Below are positions 57,998 to 64,000 of a stretch of 64,000 nucleotides of DNA, piece by piece; the stretch's first letter is position 1, and every line of letters begins with the position of its first letter. The notes under the pieces were generated by a model. The model saw only the letters and a program-made list of their open reading frames with translations. It did not search any database and was not told the DNA's origin. Where the stretch lies: contig CAWKPE010000027.1 of the NCBI GenBank assembly GCA_963851385.1, positions 33,310 to 97,309 on the forward strand, written 5' to 3'. This DNA is from CAWEFA01 sp963851385. GTDB taxonomy: Bacteria; Bacteroidota; Bacteroidia; Bacteroidales; DTGW01. The translations under genes were made by a program, and so were the position numbers.

Positions 57998-58792
57998 ATG
58001 GAAGTAAGAAAAGTTGAAATACCTGTAATGTCAGATTTATTCGCTAAAGGCGAAAAACCAGAATACCTTTTTTGGGTAGGATGCGCCGGCGCCTTTGATG
58101 ACAGATATAAAAAAGTTGCAGGTGCTTTTGCTAAAATATTGTCTTTTTTAAATGTAAGTTACGCTGTATTAGGTAAAGAAGAATCATGTACCGGAGATCC
58201 TGCAAGGCGGGCCGGAAATGAAATGTTGTACCAGATGCAGGCGTTGCAAAATATCGAAGTCTTTAAAAAATATGATGTTAGGAAAATCCTTACCATTTGT
58301 CCTCATTGTTTTAATATTTTTAAAAATGAATATCCCGACTTAGGAGGTATTTATGAAGTAATTAATTATACTCAATTTCTTGAAAAATTTATTAAGGAAG
58401 GAAAATTGAAAATAGACTCTTCAATATTGAAAAATATTCCTATCACTTATCACGATCCTTGCTATTTGGGTCGAGCTAATGATATTTATAAAGAACCTCG
58501 TTCCATAATAAATTCTTTAACAAAGAATTTTGTTGAAATGGACCGTAATAAAAGCTTTGCATTATGTTGCGGAGCAGGTGGTTCACAAATGTTCAAGGAA
58601 GCTGAGAAAGGCAGTAAAGAAGTTTTCATAGAAAGAACCGAAGATGCTTTGAAAACCAATGCTAAAATTATAGCAACAGCTTGTCCGTTTTGTATGACGA
58701 TGCTAACTGATGGACTTAAATACAAAAATAAAGAAGAAGAAATTAAAAACTATGATATTGCTGAATTAATAGTTCAGGCATTGGATATTTGA
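57998..58792 (+). CDS. CCG-domain (Fe-S)-binding protein, heterodisulfide-reductase related
   Basis: A 264-residue protein with two cysteine-rich CCG-type segments: ILTICPHCFNIFKNEYP with PITYHDPCYLGR, then ALCCGAGGSQMFKEAEKGSK with ATACPFCMTMLTDG. CCG domains hold a non-cubane [4Fe-4S] cluster in HdrB and related enzymes. It completes the redox module encoded by the preceding membrane Fe-S gene. Stop codon is TGA. It is followed 31 bases later by the acyl-CoA dehydrogenase. Confidence 0.9.
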   Translation: MEVRKVEIPVMSDLFAKGEKPEYLFWVGCAGAFDDRYKKVAGAFAKILSFLNVSYAVLGKEESCTGDPARRAGNEMLYQMQALQNIEVFKKYDVRKILTICPHCFNIFKNEYPDLGGIYEVINYTQFLEKFIKEGKLKIDSSILKNIPITYHDPCYLGRANDIYKEPRSIINSLTKNFVEMDRNKSFALCCGAGGSQMFKEAEKGSKEVFIERTEDALKTNAKIIATACPFCMTMLTDGLKYKNKEEEIKNYDIAELIVQALDI

Positions 58793-58823
58793 AAATATAA
58801 TTACTAAATATAATACAACAAAA

Positions 58824-60606
58824 ATGGAAAACAGAAAAGTTTTAAAAAGTGGTGAATTCCTGGTTGAGGAAATTGAAGCAAAAGATATTTTTATTCCTGA
58901 AGAATTTAACGATGAACAAAAAATGATTGCACAAACCTGTCGCGATTTTTTGCAAACTGAAGTATATCCGAATATAGCAAGAATAGATACTTCCGACAGA
59001 GAATTCATGAAAAGCCTATTAAAAAAAGCAGGAGAACTGGGTTTAATGGGAATTTCCATTCCTGAAGAATATGGTGGATTTGGCCAATCATTCGTTACAC
59101 AAATGCTTGCAAGTGAAGTAATAGGTGCCGGATATTCTTTCTCAGTAGCTTTTATGGCTCATTGCGGAATTGGCACTCTTCCGATAATGTATTATGGTAC
59201 CGAACAACAAAGACAAAAATATGTTACAAAACTGGCAACTGGTGAATTAATTGGAGCATATTGTTTAACTGAACCAGGAGCAGGAAGTGATGCCAATGCC
59301 GGTAAGACAAATGCCAAACTATCGGAAGATGGAAAAACTATATTTTAAACGGTCAAAAAATGTGGATCACCAATGCCGGATTTGCTGATGTACATACTGT
59401 TTTTGCAAAAATAGATAACGACAGGGTGCTAAGTGCATTCATTGTCGAGAAAAATTATCCAGGTGTTGTAGTAAATCCTGACGAACATAAAATGGGTATT
59501 AAAGGATCTTCTACAGCTCAAATATTTTATAATGATGTAAAAGTTCCTGTTGAAAATCTTCTTGGAACAAGAGGTGAAGGATTTCGTATTGCTTTAAGTA
59601 TTCTTCATATGGGCAGAATGAAATTAGGCGCTAATGTTATGGGTGCTGCAAAAAAAGCGATTAATGATTCGGTAAAATATGCCAATGAAAGAAAACAATT
59701 TGGAGTTTTAATTTCAACTTTTGGTTCGATAAAACACAAACTGGCTGAACAGGTAATTAAAACTTTTTCGGCAGAATCAGCAATATACAGGGTCAGTAAA
59801 GATATTGATACTTTAATGCGAGAAATACAAAGCAGAAGGTTGTGATAAAGGCAGGGCTTCAATCGATGCTATCAGCTCATTATGCAGTTGAAGATGCTAT
59901 ACTAAAAGTTTATGGTTCAGAAGTTCTTGATTTTATTATTGATGAAGCTGTCCAAATTCATGGTGGAATGGGATATTCAGCTGAAATGGATGTTGAAAAA
60001 GGATATCGTGATTCAAGGATTAACAGGATCTTTGAAGGAACAAATGAAATAAACCGGTTGCTTGTAATTGATACTGCAATGAAAAGGGCAATGAAAGGAG
60101 ATTTTGACCTTTTTGGCCAAGCGGAAAAACTCTATTCTGCTATTGATAAAATCACTGACGGTAAAGAATCAGGCGAAAACTATTTCCAGGAGAAATTAAG
60201 GTATGTCAAGAATTTCAAAAAAGCTTTGCTATTGTTACTTCATGCCGCTTCTAAGCATTTTGAAAAGAAAATTGGGCAGGAACAGGAAATATTAAACAAC
60301 ATGTCTGACATGACAATGGAAACATATATTTCAGAATCTACTGCTTTAAGAGTTCAAAAGATAGAAACATTAAAAGGCGCTTCAGCAAGTTTGTACAGAG
60401 ATATTCTAGATGTGAATTTATATGATGCAGCAGAAAAAATAAAAAAAGCAGCTAATGATGCAATTTACTCATTTGCATCGACTGCTGATGCAGCAAAACT
60501 CATAAAAGCTATTGATACTCTTACTACAGTTAATGGTGTTAACGTTAAAGAAGCACGCAGAAGAATTGCTGATAAATTAATTGAAGATAACTCATACAAA
60601 TTTTAA
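58824..60606 (+). CDS. Acyl-CoA dehydrogenase (three frameshifts)
   Basis: About 594 residues, a length seen for Bacteroidota dehydrogenases with a C-terminal extension. The acyl-CoA dehydrogenase fold is present throughout: N-terminal ISIPEEYGGFGQSF, FAD/substrate motif GAYCLTEPGAGSDANAGKTNA, KMWITNAGFADVHTVFAKI, KMGIKGSSTAQIFYNDVKVP and, in the last piece, VQIHGGMGYSAEMDVEKGYRD. The frame breaks three times: a T missing at about 59340 (should read TYILNGQKMWITN), an extra A at about 59825 and an extra G at about 59850 (should read REYKAEGCDKAGLQSMLSAHY). It is the last gene of the etf operon and supplies electrons to it. Confidence 0.9.
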
Positions 60607-60742
60607 ACGAATTAACAAAAAAAAGAAAGAATCTATTAAAGTACTGATTAGGTATTGTATTTCAGTTTTTTCTTAAATTTTGCGTTTTTATCATTAATAA
60701 TTACGTATTAATCAAAAAAATAGCGTTCATTCGCTATTTATA

Positions 60743-60773
60743 TTGAATATAAACTTGTTTTAGCTTAAATTTG
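60743..60773 (+). promoter_or_regulatory. Promoter of rpoD (TTG-N20-TAAATTTG)
   Basis: A -33 TTG (60743-60745) and a -7 TAAATTTG (60766-60773) with exactly 20 bases between match the Bacteroidota promoter consensus. The start codon lies 35 bases downstream. It is the clearest promoter in the window. Confidence 0.75.
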
Positions 60774-60808
60774 CACACGTTTTTTCGAATAGAAATAAAA
60801 TATAGATA

Positions 60809-61669
60809 ATGAGACAATTAAAGATTACCAAATCAATCACTAATCGCGAAAGTGCCTCACTTGACAAGTATTTACAAGAAATAGGGCGTGAAGAGCTTAT
60901 AACTGTTGAAGAAGAAGTAGAATTAGCCCAACGAATCAAGAAAGGCGATCGCATAGCCCTCGAAAAACTTACCCGTGCTAACCTCCGATTTGTCGTATCT
61001 GTTGCAAAACAATATCAAAATCAAGGTTTAAGTCTCCCTGACCTCATTAATGAAGGTAACTTAGGATTAATTAAAGCTGCTGAAAAATTTGATGAAACCC
61101 GTGGATTTAAATTTATTTCTTATGCGGTATGGTGGATTAGACAATCTATATTACAGGCCCTTGCTGAACAATCACGTATTATTCGTTTACCGCTTAACCA
61201 AGTAGGTTCATTAAACAAAATTAATAAAGCCTTTTCAAGATTTGAACAAGAATATGAAAGAACTCCAACTCCCGATGAATTAGCACAAACTCTTGAATTA
61301 CCAAAAGAAAAAGTTGCAGATACTTTACGTGTATCAGGTCGTCATATTTCTGTTGATGCACCTTTTATTGATGGTGAAGATAACAGTTTGTTAGATGTGC
61401 TTATTAACAGTGATTCTCCAAATGCTGATAAAACCCTCATCAAAGAGTCTCTTTCAAAAGAAATTGACAGAGCTTTAGCAACTTTGACTGAACGTGAAAA
61501 AGATATTATCAGACTTTTTTTTGGTATTGGATGCCAAGAAATGACTTTAGAAGAAATAGGGGACAACTTTGGACTTACTCGAGAGAGAGTTCGTCAAATC
61601 AAAGAAAAAGCAATTCGAAGATTAAGACATACTACAAGAAGTAAATTACTTAAAACTTATTTAGGTTAA
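60809..61669 (+). CDS. rpoD: Primary RNA polymerase sigma factor
   Basis: A 286-residue sigma factor of Bacteroidota size (no large region 1.1). Region 1.2/2 holds SLDKYLQEIGREELITVEEEVELAQRI, region 2.4 GFKFISYAVWWIRQSILQAL, region 3 RIIRLPLNQVGSLNKINKAF, and region 4.2 MTLEEIGDNFGLTRERVRQIKEKAIRRLRH. It recognises the TTG/TAnnTTTG promoters seen in this window, including its own. It is followed by a strong terminator. Confidence 0.97.
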   Translation: MRQLKITKSITNRESASLDKYLQEIGREELITVEEEVELAQRIKKGDRIALEKLTRANLRFVVSVAKQYQNQGLSLPDLINEGNLGLIKAAEKFDETRGFKFISYAVWWIRQSILQALAEQSRIIRLPLNQVGSLNKINKAFSRFEQEYERTPTPDELAQTLELPKEKVADTLRVSGRHISVDAPFIDGEDNSLLDVLINSDSPNADKTLIKESLSKEIDRALATLTEREKDIIRLFFGIGCQEMTLEEIGDNFGLTRERVRQIKEKAIRRLRHTTRSKLLKTYLG

Positions 61670-61733
61670 TGAGTGCTCGAAGAAATAAGAATTCTTTAGA
61701 TTGATTTATTGCAGAATAAAAAATTTTCCTTAT

Positions 61734-61770
61734 AAAAAAGGCTGTCTAAATTACGAGACAGCCTTTTTAA
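61734..61770. terminator. Intrinsic terminator between rpoD and the Lys-rich genes
   Basis: A 13-bp perfect stem, AAAAAGGCTGTCT against AGACAGCCTTTTT, has an 8-base loop and is flanked by A and T runs on both sides. It serves rpoD on the plus strand and the lysine-rich genes on the minus strand. Confidence 0.9.
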
Positions 61771-61787
61771 TTTACTGAAAAAATTAC

Positions 61788-62012
61788 TTATTTCTTCTTA
61801 GTAGTGTCTTTTTTTGCTTCTGCTTTCTTTTCTGGTTTACCCTTTGGTCCTTTTTTTACACCACCCTTTGTCCCTTTTTTCATTTCCTTCTTTTCTGCTT
61901 TTATCTCTTTCTTAGTAGTGTCCTTTTTGGCAGTTTTTTCCTGACCATTTAAATTAAAAGCAAATCCTGCAACAAAAATAATTGCTAATACATAAGCTAA
62001 TACTTTTTTCAT
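61788..62012 (-). CDS. Lysine-rich exported microprotein A
   Basis: A 74-residue protein: a signal peptide (VLAYVLAIIFVAGFAFNLNGQ), then a mature part of about 50 residues made largely of Lys, with Thr, Glu, Ala and Gly (KKDTTKKEIKAEKKEMKK, AKKDTTKKK at the end). It has no hydrophobic core and is presumably disordered and very basic. It shares the closing AKKDTTKKK with the next gene. Possible roles are binding lipid A, peptidoglycan or nucleic acid in the periplasm; none is shown. It sits 51 bases downstream of its paralogue. Confidence 0.75.
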   Translation of the reverse strand: MKKVLAYVLAIIFVAGFAFNLNGQEKTAKKDTTKKEIKAEKKEMKKGTKGGVKKGPKGKPEKKAEAKKDTTKKK

Positions 62013-62063
62013 GATTGTAAATTTTAAATTAATAAATTCGAGTTCATATTAATTCTAAAAAAC

Positions 62064-62294
62064 TCATTTCTTTTTAGTTGTGTCTTTCTTAGCTTCGGAT
62101 TTCTTTTCAACTGGTTTTTTAACTTCAGGCTTAGCTGTCGCTTTTTTAACATCAGTTTTCACTTTTTTAGTTGTATCCTTTTTTTCTGTTTTAGCAGGTT
62201 CAGGAGCCTTAGTATCTTTTTTAACATCCTGAGCACTAACTGACATTGCTACAAAAACAAAACAAGCCATTAATAGTAATGTAAATTTTTTCAT
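62064..62294 (-). CDS. Lysine-rich exported microprotein B
   Basis: A 76-residue paralogue-like protein: signal peptide (LLLMACFVFVAMSVSAQ) then DVKKDTKAPEPAKTEKKDTTKKVKTDVKKA and the same AKKDTTKKK end. The mature part is Lys/Thr/Ala/Pro-rich, without cysteines or aromatic residues, so it is unlikely to fold on its own. It is the upstream member of the pair and probably co-transcribed with A. Similar Lys-rich exported tails occur in Bacteroidota but I know of no assigned function. Confidence 0.75.
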   Translation of the reverse strand: MKKFTLLLMACFVFVAMSVSAQDVKKDTKAPEPAKTEKKDTTKKVKTDVKKATAKPEVKKPVEKKSEAKKDTTKKK

Positions 62295-62612
62295 AGGTTT
62301 AAAGTTTAGTTATACAATAAAATTATTAAAATATGAATAAAAGGTAAAATTAGATGCAATTTTTAACCAAATCAAAATAGATACGTTAACGAATGTTAAC
62401 AAACTAATTTTTTTTATATTAAACCCAAAAGAACCCATGTAGATTATTAATATATTTTAACAATTAAAGTACTGTGTTTAAATTATAATGCAAGTTTATC
62501 TAGTCCGATTTGCGAATGTAATGCTTTTTTTTGAATATTAAACATTTCCTGATTTCGTATATAATTCCATTTTAATTGCAGGGAACTTCTAAAAACTCAT
62601 TTTTTATAAAAA
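62295..62612. other. Intergenic region upstream of the Lys-rich genes
   Basis: About 320 AT-rich bases that should carry the minus-strand promoter for the microproteins. I see no exact CAAAnnTA (reverse -7) match in it. No frame is evident. Confidence 0.3.
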
Positions 62613-62664
62613 GATACAGGATTCAGGATGCAAGAAAAAGCCCGATATCATTACATCCTGTATC
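62613..62664. repeat. Intergenic inverted repeat
   Basis: GATACAGGAT (62613-62622) is the exact reverse complement of ATCCTGTATC (62655-62664), with a 32-base interior that also contains GATGCAAGAAAAA. The words GATGC, GATAC and GCAAGAAAA recur in the elements near 3655 and 55567. Confidence 0.6.
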
Positions 62665-62710
62665 ATGAAACCTGCATCTATTTTTATTTTTGAAATTTAG
62701 TTATTAGGGC

Positions 62711-62742
62711 TTTGTTAATTTAGTATAGTTTTATTATATTTG
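62711..62742 (+). promoter_or_regulatory. Transposase promoter overlapping the left inverted repeat
   Basis: A -33 TTTG (62711-62714) inside the left terminal repeat and a -7 TATATTTG (62735-62742) are separated by 20 bases, the same architecture as the rpoD promoter. The transposase ATG is 22 bases downstream. Confidence 0.7.
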
Positions 62743-62764
62743 TGCAGTTATAAAACTATATAAA

Positions 62765-63450
62765 ATGATTATAGATAGCTGCCCAAAATGTAAAAGCAAG
62801 AATTTTCGTAAAGATGGTATAGTTAAATCAAAACAAAGGTTTCTGTGTAAAGATTGCAAGCATCGATTTACTGTAGGGCAATTAGGAAAGCCGAATGACC
62901 TTAAAAGAAATGCCTTAGTTTTATATTTAGAAGGCTTAGGTTTTAGATCAATAGGAAGATACTTAAATGTGAGCCATGTTGCTGTTTTTAATTGGATAAA
63001 GTCCTTTGGAGAAAAGTTGGATGAATTTAGAAATCCTGGAGATATTGATGTAATAGAATTGGATGAGATGCATACATATATTGGTTCAAAAAAAACTACT
63101 GCTGGATATGGATTGCTGTTGATAGAAATGGGCATAGGTTCGTCAATTGTGAAATTGGCACAAGAGGAACCGAAACTGGAAAAAGGCTCTGGGAAAAAAT
63201 TGAAGAATTTTCCAAAGGGATAGTTTGTGCTGACTATTGGAAAGCTTATAATGAATTTGTTCCGGAAGAACAATTAGTTCAGACAAAGGCAGAAACATAT
63301 ACAGTAGAAGGCTATAATAGTCTTTTTAGACATTTTTTGGCCAGATTAAGAAGAAAAACAAAATGCTATACAAAAGCAAAACATATGTTGATTTATTCAA
63401 TAAAATTGTTGATGTTTAAATGGAATAATGATTTAGCTATACTTTATTAA
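62765..63450 (+). CDS. IS1-family transposase (frame changes in an A8 run)
   Basis: The first frame (62765-63223) has an IS1 InsA-type zinc motif (CPKCKSKNF ... CKDCKHRF), an HTH (GFRSIGRYLNVSHVAVFNWI) and the first catalytic Asp (IELDEMHTYIG). After SKK the coding signal moves to the -1 frame: NYCWIWIAVDRNGHRF, GTRGTETGKRLWEKIEEF, the second Asp in VCADYWKAYNEF, then KAETYTVEGYNSLFRHFLARLRRKTKC (Glu), ending LAILY with stop 63448. The shift falls in eight A followed by C (about 63088-63096). It may be a -1 slip or a missing base; canonical IS1 shifts before the first Asp, so a sequence error is at least as likely. Confidence 0.85.
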
Positions 63451-63522
63451 CAATGCCGTTATTAGATATACCCTGTAGTTGATAATTTGGCAGAAAATTT
63501 CTATCATTTAATCGATTTATCT

Positions 63523-63562
63523 AAAAAAGAAAGACCCAGTAATAATCCTGTGTCTTTCTTTT
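63523..63562 (-). terminator. Terminator of the TPR gene
   Basis: AAAAGAAAGACCCAG and CTGTGTCTTTCTTTT form a stem of about 14 bp with one mismatch and a 7-base loop (TAATAAT), ending in a T run on the minus strand. It lies 52 bases after the TPR stop codon and may also work in the plus direction after the insertion sequence. Confidence 0.75.
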
Positions 63563-63613
63563 CACACATTAAACATATTTATACCTATGAAAAAAGAATT
63601 TGAATTTGAATTA

Positions 63614-64000
63614 TTAGTTTATAGATTTTAAACTTTTGCAATAATCAATGGCTTCTTTTATATTCATTTCAGAAGCAATTTTTATGTCAGCAAGAGCTCC
63701 CGATTCGTCATCAAGTAAAAGCTTTACTATGCCACGATTGTAATAGGCCTTAGCATATTTTGGATCAATTTCTAGCGCCTTATTGTAATCGGATATTGCA
63801 TTCTCAAATTCTCTTAAACAATAATTTACTATACCACGATGGCTATAAGCGTCAGTAAAATTATGTTTTAGTTCAATAGCCTTATTGAAATCTTTCAACG
63901 CCTTTCTATATTTAATTAATTTTGTGTAAACAATACCTCTTCTATCGTATGCTTCTGCAAAATTATTATCGCACTTAATAGCTTCATCCAGTTCTTCAAC
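63614..64000 (-). CDS. Tetratricopeptide-repeat protein (5' end outside window)
   Basis: The frame is open to the right edge. The visible 129 residues contain three to four TPR units with the usual spacing (34 residues): LDEAIKCDNNFAEAYDRRGIVY, DFNKAIELKHNFTDAYSHRGIVNY and DYNKALEIDPKYAKAYYNRGIVKL, followed by a capping helix. TPR arrays mediate protein-protein contacts; nothing here tells the partner. The true start lies beyond base 64000. Confidence 0.85.
   Translation of the reverse strand, partial: VEELDEAIKCDNNFAEAYDRRGIVYTKLIKYRKALKDFNKAIELKHNFTDAYSHRGIVNYCLREFENAISDYNKALEIDPKYAKAYYNRGIVKLLLDDESGALADIKIASEMNIKEAIDYCKSLKSIN

Larger units (their letters stand above)
62708..63457 (+). mobile_element. 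Complete IS1-family insertion sequence with 8-bp target duplications
   Basis: A 750-bp element bounded by 21-bp imperfect terminal inverted repeats (left 62708-62728, right 63437-63457; 18 of 21 positions match, core TTGTTAAT and AGTATAG). It is flanked by identical 8-bp direct repeats GTTATTAG at 62700-62707 and 63458-63465. Size, repeat length and the 8-bp duplication fit the IS1 family (768 bp). Identical flanks suggest a fairly recent insertion. It carries one transposase locus reading left to right. Confidence 0.93.

Noticed and set aside
56671..58792. Heterodisulfide reductase for methanogenic-type metabolism
   Set aside because: Gene context (etfBA and an acyl-CoA dehydrogenase) points to ETF oxidation, not CoM-S-S-CoB reduction.
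62734..63273. 179-codon minus-strand frame across the insertion sequence
   Set aside because: Antisense to the transposase and contained between its inverted repeats; no recognisable domain.

Overview
The window looks like chromosomal DNA of a low-GC member of the Bacteroidota. The evidence is: an ftsQ-ftsA-ftsZ cluster and a 286-residue primary sigma factor of Bacteroidota type; promoters of the form TTG-N20-TAnnTTTG; several exported proteins ending in type IX secretion (T9SS) sorting domains; a periplasmic-propeller hybrid sensor kinase; an S46 dipeptidyl-peptidase; and a DUF6057 membrane protein. TGA is used as an ordinary stop (ftsZ and the CCG-domain gene), so the genetic code is standard.

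Layout. 0-3.8 kb: cell division genes, then a tRNA-Pro on the other strand. 3.9-5.4 kb: a four-helix-bundle (S23-like) protein and an orphan HipB-type regulator with only a vestige of hipA. 5.6-16.6 kb: four exported or outer-membrane proteins in a row, dominated by a ~2,140-residue surface protein with three TANFOR-like N-terminal repeats and an FN3-repeat protein. 17.0-23.1 kb: a set of carbohydrate esterases (CE4-like deacetylase, CE2-like SGNH esterase, two CE1-like esterases), two of them with T9SS signals and one apparently a catalytic-His-less pseudoenzyme. 23.3-25.9 kb: an orphan solute-binding lipoprotein, a HAD gene broken by TGA, and a PKD lipoprotein stub. 25.9-30.2 kb (minus): a lipoprotein with a c-type haem motif, a propeller and a DALSGAT tail, next to DUF6057, then a LysE exporter. 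30.5-33.8 kb: a 14-repeat GloVer-type T9SS protein. 34-43.3 kb: glutamate dehydrogenase, a hybrid sensor kinase, a dienelactone-hydrolase-like protein and an S46 peptidase. 43.3-53.1 kb: a biotin-dependent acyl-CoA carboxylase pair, an LptF/G permease, tgt, a broken glycosyltransferase, an ECF sigma factor, rsmG and a PAS-type hybrid kinase. 53.3-60.6 kb: an orphan hydrogenase-maturation protease, an unknown gene, then an electron-transfer operon (etfB, etfA, membrane Fe-S protein, CCG protein, acyl-CoA dehydrogenase). 60.8-64 kb: rpoD, two Lys-rich exported microproteins, a complete IS1-like element with 8-bp target duplications, and the end of a TPR gene.

How the parts connect. The etf to acyl-CoA dehydrogenase operon is a self-contained route for electrons from acyl-CoA oxidation to the quinone pool. 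The acyl-CoA carboxylase pair suggests linked propionyl- or methylmalonyl-CoA chemistry. The 17-23 kb esterases would remove acetyl, feruloyl or similar groups from hemicellulose, but no glycosidase or SusCD pair is next to them.

A strong caveat concerns sequence quality. At least seven otherwise full-length genes are split by single-base indels, mostly in short A or T runs: the giant surface gene, a CE1 esterase, both hybrid kinases, tgt, a glycosyltransferase and the acyl-CoA dehydrogenase. At least five to six indels fall in the glycosyltransferase alone. Breaks this frequent in housekeeping genes are better explained by consensus errors than by biology, so split genes are reported here as single loci.
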